A DNA stretch of 64,000 bases from Isoetes taiwanensis (taxonomy: Eukaryota > Streptophyta > Lycopodiopsida > Isoetales > Isoetaceae). Location of the stretch: NCBI GenBank assembly GCA_021234155.1, contig JAJEKV010000186.1, forward strand, positions 64,001 through 128,000, read 5' to 3'. The notes below the pieces were generated by a model. The model was not told the origin of the DNA. It did no database searches and worked only from the letters and a program-made list of their open reading frames with translations. Made by a program: the position numbers and the translations under genes. This document shows, piece by piece, positions 10,527 through 21,959 of this stretch (its first letter is position 1; each line of letters starts with the position of its first letter).

Positions 10527-12509
10527 AGAACTTCTTTGAGTAAGTCAACCTCTGCAGCAATATTGGGATATGTCTGAGAGCGTGGAGGTTGAGATGTGGA
10601 AGGTGTATCTTGGCGTTGTTGAGCTCTGGTGGTGGCATGAACATTTGCCAAGGTGCGGCCTTCAGCAGCTTGCATGAGGTTCAAAATGCTTTGGCGAACT
10701 TTGGCATGACATGTGGCATGAGTTTCTCCAAGTCGAGGCAAAGTGAACCTTTTGTCTTCGTCATGAGGAATGGTGTCGACCGCAGCGCGGTTGCATGCCC
10801 CGAGGAATAATGGTTAAGGGGCGTGACGCCCTGGTCTGGCGTGAAACCAAACCAACCCAATTTGATGGCTGAACTTGATCCAGCTGAGGTTGATTGGCTG
10901 GAGCGGGTTGATAACGTGATTGCTGAGGCGCTCTTGGTGGCTTCTTAAGAACTGGTCGCGGGCCTTGTTTGCCATTAGCAATCCAGAGTTGGTAAGCCGT
11001 GAGGCAGACCGATGTGGTCTGATTAGTGCCGTGAAGCCGCACTGAACTTGTGGAAGTTGAGGACACGCCGTGGTGGTGTGACCCCATTCTTGACAGTGAT
11101 AACACTGAGCTTTAGAAGGATCAAAAGGAGGACGTGTGTTGGGTCCCCGTTGTTGCTCTTGTTGCTGATAGAGTTGAGTGGGTTGCGCCTGAAGTGGTGG
11201 CTGCTGATAATGGGATTGTTGCTGAGGTGTTGTTTGTACTTGATAAACAAGTTTGTTGCGGAACGGTGTAGGATGAGTGCGAGTGCATTCTTCCGTGGCA
11301 TGATTGCACATGTTGCATCTTTTGCAATGAGGGGGGCCATTGGTGGAGTTGCACTCATTTGCCAAATGGCCTTGGTATTTGCATATATGGCACCAGATTT
11401 GGATCACGGCCATGGATTGGCGTGTTGAGGCTGGATGTACCGCCCTGTGGAACCATGACAGTGGAATGAAATGGAGCTCTTGAAGAGCCACGCCACGGGA
11501 GAAGACATTGATCGAAAGTGATTGACAAGGTCGATAGCCTGCTCCAAAGTCTTGGGACTTGGTATTGATCATGAGTCGAATAGCCGGAGGAAGTCCTTGG
11601 AGAAACCAGACTTAACTGGCTCTGTGTTGGGTACTCCTTGAGTTTACCGAAGCGAGTAATGTGAAGTCGATCCATAAAATCTCTGGCAGACTCCGTGGGC
11701 TCTTGTTGAAGTTCATTGAGTTGCTTGAGATGAAGTTGATCATCATCCGTGGTCCCGTAGTGAGACAGAAAAGCAGTTCACATTTCGGACCAATCTTGTT
11801 TCCAGTGGTTTTTGTTGGACATGAGCCATTGATGAGGAGAGCCACGCAGAGTGGTGGAAAAGATGTGGAATTTCAGTTGAGGTTGCGCATGACCATTTAG
11901 GATAGCTAGAGCCTCAAATTCTTCCATGTGGGCCTGAGCACTTTGGTCTAAGGGTTTGCCTTTCGTGTTGCCAAAGGTGGGATAAGTCAGTTTCAGAGTC
12001 TGAAAGGTAGATGTGAAAGTGCTGGGCTGGACAGGAACAGTGTAGTGAGGATATTGAGGTTGAGTTGGAGGTGGCATGGTGCCTGAAGGACCCTGATGAA
12101 GGGGTGACTGTGGTTGAGGAAGTGAAGGTGCCTGAGCATTGGTTTTGAGATCTGTTGTAAGGTTGTAAACAGGAAGTGCAGTGGGAAAGGTATGGAAAGG
12201 AAATTCCTGGGTAGGCGCAAAAGAGACTTGTGGATATCCCTGCCCACCCGGGGGAGATGATGGTTGTGAAGGAAGGGGCGTATGGCCTGAAGAGTGATGG
12301 ATGTAGGTGTGTTCAGGGGTATGAAAGTAAGGTTGAGAAGGTTGAGCCTGATAGGGCTCCTGATAGTGATGAGGTGACTGAGGTTGTGAGCAATGTTTGC
12401 ATGCTTGGGGCGGGGAACTGGGACGAGACAGGACACGAGGGGGTGGGTGGCGCCCGTCGAGCCCTAGACCAAGATGGCCTCCCTCAATGTCATAAGCAGA
12501 TCCATACAT
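10527..12509 (-). pseudogene. Ty3/gypsy gag with three CCHC zinc knuckles, frameshifted
   Basis: The N-terminal part (12509 to about 11780) is rich in Pro, Gln and His, followed by a capsid-like block with LTYPTFGNTKGKPLDQSA and HQWLMSNKNHW. A frame change near 11775 leads into HLKQLNELQQEPTESARDF, a typical retrotransposon gag segment. A second change leads to the nucleocapsid region with three C-x2-C-x4-H-x4-C knuckles: CHICKYQGHLANEC, CKRCNMCNHATEEC and CYHCQEWGHTTTAC (near 11390, 11310 and 11100). Gln-rich linkers separate them. Further frame breaks separate gag from protease. Three knuckles are more than the one or two most common in gypsy gag. Confidence 0.8.
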
Positions 12510-12659
12510 GTCGCGAGCAGGTTTCGACGCCGATGACGCTCCAAGCGTGATGCCGCCCGAGAGAAAGGAGTTCTTCTCGGCGTGAAGTTTTCGGCGGACA
12601 TGGCGATACGAAGAAAGTAGGATTGAATCGGAGGAGCTAGCCGGGGAAATGTGTTTGGG

Positions 12660-13620
12660 GTCAGGTTCGGGGAACTCTGGAAGACAGCCCCTCTGTGAGG
12701 ACCCGTGGATCTAACAGGAGAGTCCGGGGGACTATGTCACGCGGGGTTTGCAAGAAGAGAACAAGAAGAAGGAAAACGAACAAAAGAACAATGAGAGGAA
12801 AATGATAAGCTTCCTTGATATCAATGATGAACATACATGAGCTCTCGCAATAGAGAGAAAAATGAAAGGAGACAAGACTCAAAACTCATCTAGAACTCAT
12901 GTGCGAGCTCTAGTCATATATATAGTACAATGGCCTTTGGCCCAATATAGACACTCTGACTGATCTCGGTGCCTACTCCTGGAAGGAGGCCTGATTTGCA
13001 GGAATGTGGGCGGTGCCTCTTGAAGTGCCTAGAATCATGCCGACGCCGAGCCTTGGCGGGTGGCCGTCCGCCACTTGTCCGAAGCCTCTTAGGCGGAGGC
13101 TTTGGCTGCGTGGTCCGCCGCTTGGTCTTCACGTGAGCCTTTGATGGCTGACCGTGGCTGGACCGAGGATCCTTGAGCTTGACCTCGTCAGTGTCAGATG
13201 CATGAATAGTGCTCTCACAATAGAGAGAAAAATGAAAGGAGACAAGACTCAAAACTCATCTAGAACTCATGTGCGAGCTCTAGTCATATATATAGTACAA
13301 TGGCCTTTGGCCCAATATAGACACTGGACCGATCTGGGGCCGACTCTGGAAGGAGGCCTGATTTGCAGGAATGTGGGCGGTGCCTCTTGAAGTGCCTAGA
13401 ATCATCTTGACGCCGACGGCGGTGGACGGCCGTCACTTTAACCGAGCGCCTCTTAGGGCGAGGCTTTGGTCGCGTGGTCTCGCTGCTTGGTCTTCTGCTG
13501 AGCCTTTGATGGCTGACCCGTGGCTGACTGAGGATCCTTGAGCTTGACCTGGTCTGTCGTATGCATGAATAGTCCTGTACCAGGAGGCACAGGACTAACA
13601 ACGTTGCCGGGCTTTCGCAA
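12660..13620 (-). repeat. LTR-like region with a 370-bp tandem duplication including TATA
   Basis: Two copies of a 370-bp unit lie head to tail, with matching points at 12841 and 13211 (AATAGAGAGAAAAATGAAAG). Each holds GTACTATATATATGAC on the minus strand, a good TATA box, followed by a CT-rich leader (TCTTGTCTCCTTTC). The block sits directly upstream of gag on the minus strand, so it is the expected place for the 5' LTR and its promoter. A matching 3' LTR was not found between 5 and 6.2 kb, so the LTR borders and the primer site remain unassigned. Confidence 0.55.
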
Positions 13621-14260
13621 CTATTTTGTTAGGAAGCAGAAAGATAGAAGTTGTGACGTATGTAAGTAGAGAAATGGGATTTGCATGATTGTGTTGATTT
13701 GGTTCGCCTAGTAGTTCTAGAACTGGCCCAAATTAAAACTTAAGTTGAAAGAACGATACCATCAAGCATCAATGTCGTGGTTATTCATTGAAGCACATAA
13801 TATTAAGTGCCTTAATGAACAGAGTTGCAATAGAAACGAGAGGGGATCGTTGAAACAGGAGCAAAAGGAATATTCCTCGAATATTCCTTTTTTTTTCAAA
13901 AAAGGGGCTAAAATGAGGTTAAAAAAAAGACATAAAACTGTATCTTGACCCCCCTCCCCCTAAAATCACTAATTTTGTTGTGCAATGAGAGAATTAGCTA
14001 TTTCAAAGTGACACTTTTCTAGCAATAAGAATTTGGATGAAGTATGTTTTTAGAGAGAACCTCTAATTTGAGGGAACATATATTTTAACTAAAACTTTAA
14101 GTGAAGTTTACAACTGAAATTGTAGTATTTTAAAAAATTGAAGACAAAATCTTCACATTCACATATAAAATTTACAGTCTTTTTACAAGACTTAGTTATG
14201 TACAAAAGTGTGAGGAGTGATCACAGAGGGATCCAGCACATCTTCATCCTCATTTATGCC
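13621..14260. other. AT-rich spacer, no gene seen
   Basis: Contains short homopolymer runs and a small inverted match (AGGAATATTCC at about 13866-13888). Nothing coding is visible on either strand. Confidence 0.4.
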
Positions 14261-14269
14261 ATCTTCGTC

Positions 14270-16540
14270 ACCTTTGCTTCTTTTCATTGCCGCTTGAGGA
14301 AGTGCTTGAGTTATCTTCCCTCACATCGCCAACAGAGGCTAAAGCATTACCACCCTCTTCTTCATCTTCTTCCTCGTAGCTACATGCCTTCTTAAGTAAA
14401 TTGATTGTTCTCCGGCGTAAACGATTGTCGATTTCAATTTGAAATCATAACATAGAATACTCACTTTTGTGTATGTCTAGCTCATCCCTATTACCCACCC
14501 TCTTGAGTTTTTCCCCTTGCCTTGACTTTTCATTTCTAAATCATATCTGCCTTCAAAAGCATTTTTTCGAACGTGTAGCCATCCAATTGAATCTTGAGTT
14601 TAGTCACCACGCCTTCCTCTTTTGACCGTGTCAAGTACTTTTGCTATCCGAAAGGTCGCCCTTTATCATCGCCCCTCGAGTCGGAGTGGCAATCAACATA
14701 CCTTTGGTAATTTACGTGATATTACCTGCAGGCTCATTTTTGCGTCTTGGCCCGAGGTACATGACCCGATCCTCGTCCTTCTGTACTGGTGGTGCTACTG
14801 GTGCTATTGTAGCACTGCTCGGCCTGCCTAGTTCTGGAGTTCGTGGAAGGCATTAGGCCAATGGAAAGCTTCCTCCATTTGCCTTAGAGCTAAGTTTTGA
14901 TTCACAATCGTTTGTTCAAAGAAAGAAGCTTCTCCACCACATTTGGTCTTCTTCTAAGAAGTACTTAAAGCCCGCAGAAATTCCACTTTCAATTGCTTTT
15001 AAGGAGTTAGTAGGGGTGCTTTTTCCTGGCGCTTTGACTCTTTTGGGTTTTGAGAGGAAGCTTTCAAAGACGTTCTACTAAGCAAGTGTCGGGGAATATA
15101 CTTAAGGAAGAACAACCCTCCGGGTGGACTCAGGTCTTTAGTAGTGGTGTATTTCTTCCCTTGTAAAAAACTCTGTCCATCCTTCAAGTAAAACTTGATG
15201 TGGTGTTGAAACGTAATATCGTTCAACTTGTTCACAGCTTGTTCTCTAGAGCCACATCGAGAGAAAACAAATTCCCTAAAGTCAGCAGTCTCCACTAGAA
15301 GCTCAACCACTGGCATGGGAGTGTAAGAGTCTTCAATGATTCGAACCAAAGTAGGAAGACGAAAAGCCTTCTTCCTTCTTAGACGAATGGAAAATCTGCT
15401 GAACATCTGGTCTATCTGATCATGAGTGTGCCCTACAAGTAAGAATCCAAGCTTGACTTTTTTGAAGATCCCTAGCTCCACTAGCATGGCACAGTAAGCA
15501 AAGAGTGTTTGATTCTTGTTCTCCCTGGTAGTGTTATCAAGCTGCAGGTAGAGCACTGGAGGTAATTGCTCTTGCTCACAAAGCACCTTATTAAGAATTG
15601 TAACAGTGAGGTTCGGGTCACCATGCAAGTTAGGATACGTCAAAAAGACATTGCACTTTAGACTTCCTTTGAAGACCATAGCTCCAACAAGGTGGACCTT
15701 AACAAATCATTCCTCTGGCACATCTTAGGAATATTCAAGAAATGAGGAATAGTAGTCTTTTTCTGATCCATCCCATCAATCACAACAGACATATACTGCA
15801 GTGAACGTTCAAGAGCTTTTTTCCTGTGCTTAGCAAGCTTCCTTCTCTCGGCTGCTTGTTGGTCACGGTGTCTAGCAAGCTTCTGTTGCACGATATCTGT
15901 TCAAGAATTCAGGTCAAAACAATTCTTTGAAACAAGTTAGAGAATGAAGAACTTCAACTTACTTTTTTCGACCTCTGTCTTTGCAGTTTCTTTTTGGCTC
16001 TTCAATTCTGCACACGTTGAGCATACAGACATCCTATGTTTTCGGGGAATTTTCACAAGACCAAACTGAACTTTCCACAGTCTAGTGAAGTGAGAGTAAG
16101 AGATGTGTTGAGACTGAGTGCATGTTTCTTTGTACTGGTTGAAGACATCTTTTTTTGTGATGTTGTCTGTCAAATGATACATTTTACTGTTTGGCAGCTT
16201 TTCACATGTCTCTCTAAAATATTTCTCCATCCAAGCTACAGCACCTAAGGCGTGCATTGTTACAACTCTTCCTGGCCTGTAGTGATCATCAACTGCAGGG
16301 ACTTTATCCAATCTTTGGTGTATTCGAGACATTCTAGTGGACCCTAGACGGTGAACAACCATAAAACATTTCTGGCACACTTGCTCACCTCTAATGTAGT
16401 GCAAGAATGTTTTGCGGTCTGGCCTTACACAAGGCCCCCAAAATTGAACCAGTATGATTTTTTTGAAATGATTTATTAGTGAAAACCAAATCTTAAAATC
16501 ATTACCGGTATGTGGGCCAAAAAGTTTACAAACCATATCT
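14270..16540 (-). pseudogene. DDE transposase of the DUF7869 type, decayed
   Basis: The minus-strand frame from 16536 gives a Cys-rich entry (GEQVCQKCFMVVHRLG), a central helical block and CSTCAELKSQKETAK. An intron or frame break lies near 15890-15960, followed by VVIDGMDQKKTTIPH (first acidic block), LYLQLDNTTRENKN (second) and LLVGHTHDQIDQMFSR (third). These three blocks, in this order, are the hallmark of DUF7869-containing DDE-like proteins that are very abundant in plant and algal repeats. Beyond 14999 broken frames continue: a block near 14690 resembles the C-terminal PFW-x-K-V segment of such proteins, and an acidic tail lies near 14300-14390. The N-terminus beyond 16540 is missing. 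The copy looks dead. Confidence 0.75.
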
Positions 16541-17205
16541 GGTTATACATTATAGTTCATCACTACAATTCCACGACGTGATAAAAGATCGTTGTTTTTT
16601 GATATGGTAGTAGAACATGATAGTTATAGTTAGTCTTCATAACAACTTAAAATATATGATGTGCATTATTGCTTAATATGTCTAGTTTAATAAAATGATT
16701 ATTAATCCCATCTATCTTTCTTAGCATATACACATGGTAATTTTAAGTGTTTATGTTACCATGATTTATAGTGATTAATCGTAACAACATACGATAAATG
16801 TAATTGGTTTAGGTTTGCTAGTATGAGTTTATAGTGATTAATTGTAACAACAATATATGATAATTATAGTTGATTTAGATTTGTTAGTATGACTTTTTTT
16901 GCATGATACCAAATGGTTAACCACTGCAATATTACCAAATAGTTCACCACTGTAATTTTACAACCTAATTTTGAGCATATGATATTTAATATGATATTTA
17001 ATAGTGTTGTATGGGAAGGTGAACATGTGGGAGTTGAACCCACAATTTTACCATATGTTTCACAATAAAATTAGATCAGATATAGTCATGTGATATGTTT
17101 CTAACGAGCCAGACACCTAAAAGGTCGGATGCTTCATAATGCAAATAGAGAGGATCTTCCAGGACTGGTGGCCGTGCCATTAGACGGAATGCTGAAATTC
17201 TCAAA
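16541..17205. other. AT-rich spacer with a 63-bp tandem duplication
   Basis: Two similar units at about 16762-16825 and 16826-16893 share TTTATAGTGATTAAT and GTAACAAC. No gene is visible. Confidence 0.45.
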
Positions 17206-18177
17206 TTAGCCCAGAAGTGCTGGCGATTTCATGGATGCTTTCAATGCAGAGCCTTTATTAACTTCATCTTTGTCTACCTTTGAGCTTGTTAAATGTTTAG
17301 AACCATGGGTATGATGTTTCTTTGCCCGGCTTTTACTAGGGCCAACTGAACATGCATTCGTGGTAGATTGAGCAGAATGATTGTCGTATTCTGCTGCGGA
17401 AGGCAATAAACGTGCCTCCCATCCACATAGGCCAATAACCTTTTGTGCCTGCAAATCAATAGGAATAACTTAATGTCATTTATAAATACACCAAGACAAT
17501 AGAGTTTTAAGATAATAGCTAGATTAAAAAGTATTTCATAAATAACATCTACAAGGATAAAGATGCAGACCTTGTAAAATGCACGATATGATAGAGGCAT
17601 TGAACTTTCACAAGCAAATTCTTCTCCTGTTATCATGCGAGATGGATGTTGCGAAAGAAGGCGTTCAATTTGTGGACCCCTTGACAGCTTCATCTGGTCA
17701 AGCAACTGGCAAAAAAGCAAACTGCAGAAGGGCATCGCACCGATCATTATAAGCACCAATCAGAGCTGATGGTAGAGAGGATAGAAAGTATCCTATAGAT
17801 TCTGAACGTGTATTTCCTCTCCATGGACAAAGTCTTCGGTGCCCTGTGTCAAGCTTCTCCCAGAATGCTTCAACAGCGCTATCAACTATACCAGCAAGGG
17901 GTAAAGAAAATGAGTCTGTCTGACCAGCTAATTTTATTACACTTTTCAGCCAGATAATAGAATTAAGTGCCTTCTACAGCGAGACATATTATTCACAAAG
18001 CTCATATCAGACATGGAGAATCAAGATGGAATTTATTATGAGGAAAACGAACCCTCATTTTGTGACCAAGATTTTGACGTAGAAAAGATAAGGTGTGCTC
18101 CACATCCTTCACAATTTTATTGTATCCGTACCAATATTTACCCATCCTCGTCTAGCACAAGCTAGTGGACCAATAAT
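17206..18177 (-). pseudogene. C3HC zinc-finger protein fragment (NIPA/ILP1-like)
   Basis: Read on the minus strand, at least four exon pieces follow the order of plant C3HC zinc-finger proteins. From 18177: IIGPLACARRGWVNIGTDTI, then (after one extra T) CEGCGAHLIFSTSKSW. From about 17975: AVEAFWEKLDTGHRRLCPWR, then SALIGAYNDRCDALLQF. A frame change in a run of T near 17715 follows, then MKLSRGPQIERLLSQHPSR. The last piece at 17452-17206 starts AQKVIGLCGWEARLLP. In intact relatives these segments form the zinc-binding C3HC domain and its C-terminal partner in nuclear proteins related to NIPA and Arabidopsis ILP1. The first exon is not seen here and two single-base shifts break the frame. It lies in a row with fragments of other genes, which suggests capture by a transposon. 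Confidence 0.8.
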
Positions 18178-18847
18178 CTGCCACAGGAAGAGTTTTAGAC
18201 GCCATGTTTTTTTAGAAGCATAATCATTCCGAAAAGGAATGAGGAATTTAGAAGCCAGATTGCTTAGAAGCATGAAAACAAAGGAGCATTACCTAGTGTA
18301 ATATGCAAGAAAGCCACTTGGCCCTGATAACCCTAGCAATAACCCTGGAAAAAGACAAGTTAGGATCATACAGTAGATGAATAAACTGTTGAAGACAATA
18401 AAAATATCTTCCAGAGTCAAAACTGGCCTGCACTAACAAATCGAAATAGATAAGTAGTAAGGAATAGCCATGCAATCATGCCTAAGAACATCAACTAGGA
18501 TCTAACCTTGAAATCTAATGCAACCTAGCATGATGCCTCCAATGCTTCCAGCTACAAAATGGTACTATCTTCTTAAAGCTCTAGGCACAGAAAATCAAGA
18601 CTCCTTGGCATAAAATACATGATCACATTTAATGAAACCAACTCAACAATCTGTAACTTTCTTGTTGTTTCTCCACTACACAAACTGAACACATTGCCAG
18701 AAGTAGTTTAAAAGCCATAGGCCAGATTGTGTTATTACTCTTTATTCTGTGGAGATATAGCACATGAGCTGAAAATTTCGCCACAACGCCGCTCTGTATG
18801 AACACAAAATTTCTATTGATATAGATGATCAAGTGCAAATTGTCCAG

Positions 18848-19095
18848 GTACTTATCATTGTAGGATGTCAGAACTGCTCTCATATGTACTTTGACCTTAA
18901 ATTTAAAGTAAACACTGCAGTTCCACATCTATTGCACATCAAGCAGTTGTTCTGGTAAAGAAATTATGTAAGTACCTATTATTGTAGGATGCCAGAACTG
19001 CTCATATGTACTTTGACCTTAAACTCATGGTAAACACTGCAGTTCCACATCTAATGCACATCAAGCAGTTGCTCTGGTAGAAAAATTGTGTAAGT
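18848..19095. repeat. 124-bp tandem duplication
   Basis: Two diverged copies share GTAAACACTGCAGTTCCACA and CACATCAAGCAGTTG; the period is 124 bases. Confidence 0.8.
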
Positions 19096-19660
19096 ATCAA
19101 TTATCAATTAAGCTAGAATTGACATCACAAATACTATAACAGAGCCTTTGGCCATCTTTCAACCTCATCCTGCAAAAGAATAATTTTTGTCTATAAAGTG
19201 CTCGTAAATAATAAAGTACAGTGCTCTATATGTCAATAACTAACATCAGTCCAACAAAAACATTCAAAAAGTCCATTTCAAACAATGTATAGAAGCATGC
19301 ATCTTCCTTTACTGATGGCCTGGCTAATATAATTCGTTTAACTGGTACATGAACTCTCTAATTATTTGTTTACATCCTAGATCTTTTCTGTAGTCAAGTA
19401 TGTAAAAAACAACAGGGTTGTTAGAGGCTGGCGTTTATGTGAAGGACATCTAGCATCTTCCAGTTCCACCAGCACACAAATTATCTATATGTTCTTCCCA
19501 CAGGATTTCAAAGAATAACATCACCATCCCCTTTATCTGGAAGAGGAGGTGAAAAAATAAGGGAATTGGTAATTCTTGCAATCCAGCTACATGTCATATC
19601 TGATAATTTAAGTTGTTCTAAAGGGGAAGCATACTGATTCCAAATATAACAACTGATCTA
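19096..19660. other. No gene seen
   Basis: AT-rich, intron-like sequence between exon fragments. Confidence 0.35.
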
Positions 19661-19662
19661 TG

Positions 19663-19797
19663 ACAGCTATATGGCAGTGGGCAGACCTCAACAACGTCAT
19701 GTGCAGCATTCTCGTCCAAACAATGTTTTTGCATCAAATCCCACTGTCGAGTAGCAATGAAAACTGCTGGCCGAATGCCCTTTTCTCTGCAAAATTC
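19663..19797 (-). other. Unidentified exon-like fragment
   Basis: After a good splice acceptor (TTTTGCAG on the minus strand near 19796) an open frame reads KGIRPAVFIATRQWDLMQKH and continues to about 19690. Composition is protein-like, but I do not recognise it. It lies between the cyclophilin and zinc-finger fragments and has the same orientation. Confidence 0.3.
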
Positions 19798-19859
19798 ATA
19801 ATTAAAATCAAGAACTATACAGTTTTCTTAAGAAAAAACTAGCACACTTGCCAACCAAC

Positions 19860-20036
19860 CTTTTCCATCACGTGAAGAACTTCAAACCCATGTATCACCC
19901 TTCCAAAAATGGTATACAACCCATTTAAATGAGGCTGTGCATATGCAATAAAAAGCTGGCTCCCATTTGTGTTGGGCCCGCTATTTGCCATTGACAAGCT
20001 TCCTCTTGCATTATGTTGCACCAGGCATGCTCAATT
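19860..20036 (-). pseudogene. Cyclophilin exon fragment (PPIL3-like)
   Basis: The frame contains HNARGSLSMANSGPNTNGSQ, then LFIAYAQPHLNGLYTIFGRV and HGFEVLHVMEK, and ends at a GT donor. This is the central cyclophilin core (peptidyl-prolyl cis-trans isomerase), closest to the PPIL3 subfamily as I remember it. One residue is missing before QPHLNG. The flanking cyclophilin exons are absent. At 20037 the sequence switches directly, without an intron, into a helicase exon, so this is a chimeric joint rather than a gene. Confidence 0.75.
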
Positions 20037-20232
20037 CCCTCCATCCTTCTGCTTTTGGGTCATACAATTGCATACCCTAGTAATAATCATTGGTATGCCA
20101 CATTATAACATAAACTAAAAACATTGTAACAAGAAATAAAGAGTTATAATGATTTGAACAGCTACCTTGATGATAACTATGTGTGCTAGCAAAATTTACT
20201 CCCCAAGCTAGTGTAGCGGTGCAGACCAACAC
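20037..20232 (-). pseudogene. Brr2/ASCC3-type DExH helicase exon fragments
   Basis: Two exon pieces on the minus strand are separated by an intron. The first (20232-20166) begins after a CAG acceptor with VLVCTATLAWGVN and, after a one-base shift, LAHIVIIK, followed by a GT donor. The second (20076-20037) reads GMQLYDPKAEGWRELSM. In Ski2-like RNA helicases of the Brr2/ASCC3 group these stand next to each other (motif V and the following GTQ-x-YDP block). The exon is cut at 20037 and fused to a cyclophilin fragment. Confidence 0.75.
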
Positions 20233-20473
20233 CTGCAAGCATAATGAAGTGGAAAAATTGTTAATGCGAGATGGTAGTAAGTTTCTTTTTGCACCTTAGT
20301 TACCAGGTTTTTGTTGGACACGTAGATACACTGCCAAGTTGCAGATCTTCACTAAAAGTTTTGGGATTCAGCCCTAGTGCACCTTTTATTCCTTCGAAGA
20401 ACTTGCAAAGGATGAACAAATCTTGATGCCTTACCGGGTGCATTTGCAATGATTCTTGAAAGCAAATGACCTT

Positions 20474-20571
20474 ACCCATTCAAATCTGCAACACATCTTT
20501 CCCCTGGTAGAGCAAAAACCATAATACCCTTCCTTGGAGCACTGAACCAGAAGTCCTCTGGCTGCACCATA
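20474..20571 (-). other. Unidentified exon-like fragment
   Basis: A minus-strand frame gives PEDFWFSAPRKGIMVFALPG and then ERCVADLNG, and ends at a GTAAGG donor. It looks like a genuine exon but I cannot assign its family. It belongs to the row of minus-strand gene fragments. Confidence 0.35.
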
Positions 20572-20869
20572 AAGCAAAAGACAAAATGTTTCACAAGATT
20601 TTTCTTCCGGCTCTTTTTCTAGAAATATTAAACTGACAAAGAGAACATGGAGAAATTGCAGCAGTTCCAAAGGAAATAAAAAGAAATTCTAAAATATATG
20701 TATTTACAATGCCCTTGCCGAGCAACAGAATGCTTGTGCACCATCTACCTTTCTCATAAAACCTTTCTTTGTCTATAAGTCTTTGTGCTTGCAACTTACA
20801 AAATGCATGGATCAGGAAGGCAAGTACTTGCTAGCATAATGCTGTGCAGTTATTGCATAAAAGGATGAC

Positions 20870-21330
20870 ACCTTTATCATATCTTCTGAAAAAAGCTTCT
20901 CTGAGCGCAACATTCCAGCATGATTAACAGCTTCTAGGACCTGCAAAAATCAACGAGAAAAATCAGTGTCTTTAAACCTCTAAATAATTTGGCAATGTTA
21001 ATGGCATGAAAGTAACCTGTGTTTCCTCTAGCTCTTGTTTAGTTAATTGCATATCACTGGTCAGCTTTTAACAATGGCATTCAATCTTGCAACAACCTGA
21101 CAAGTTTATATAACTCCCTGACAAGTCTATATAACTCAGGTGAAGCTGAACCATTCATAACAAAATGCCCACCAACTTTGGGGAATAACTTGAACCATGA
21201 TCTTGCAACTGAATCCGACACATTCTCCATCATTAGATGACTAATAGCTGACAACATATTTCTAGCTGATAGTATAGAAGTGGATTTAAGGAATTTGCTT
21301 GGCAGATCAGAGCAAGCAATCTCCACATCT
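20870..21330 (-). other. Unidentified exon-like fragments
   Basis: Two pieces are visible: one near 20942-20870 reading VLEAVNHAGMLRSEKLFSED, and one at about 21326-21085 reading SAISHLMMENVSDSVARSWF. Both are helical and protein-like. No family is recognised. Confidence 0.35.
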
Positions 21331-21333
21331 TCT

Positions 21334-21434
21334 GGCAGGCATCTAGGAGAAGGGCCTTTGACTCTTTGACTCTTCTTAGCCTATGGCAGGCATCTAGGAA
21401 AAGGGCCTTTGACTCTTTGACTCTTCTTAGTCTT
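21334..21434. repeat. 51-bp tandem duplication
   Basis: GGCAGGCATCTAGGA starts at 21334 and again at 21385; the rest of the unit (GGGCCTTTGACTCTTTGACT) is also conserved. Confidence 0.85.
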
Positions 21435-21959
21435 TGTTTCTTTGTGGCTATGGCTGTCATGCAGATTTATGTTTAATAAGAAAACAAAGATGTGATCCGT
21501 GTCCTAAGTTAGCATGCCTATCATCTATTAATAGCTGCAAAAGGTAGCATTTACAGAAATCCGAAGAAAGCATATAGAACCCAAAGATCGGCTTTAAAAA
21601 AAGCTCAGAGATAATTTAACCAGGAGATTACCATAAATATCTAGCATGATTGGGCAAAGGATCCGATTTTTTTTAATGCTCCTGGAGTACAGAAAACAGG
21701 GACCAGCATTTGCTGCAATGGCATGCAAACCTATTCTGCAATGGCCACAAATGCATGCCAGCCTGTTGATCTTGGGCTCACAGAAGCAATGACCAGCAGC
21801 TCGATCACGAAGGTAGGCGCTCGATCGATCACGCAGCTGCGTCACGGCGGTAAAGGCGGCAAAGAAGAAACCCGCGAACCCTTAGTGAATTTTTTTTTAC
21901 TTAGCCCAAAAACCCTAACAATTTTTTCCACGGACGCTTAAACAATTTTTTAACACACT

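Noticed and set aside
16569-16585. CACTACAATTCC as the missing left end of the CACTA element ending at 22329
   Set aside because: Only six bases agree with the right end and there is no TGACG array beside it.
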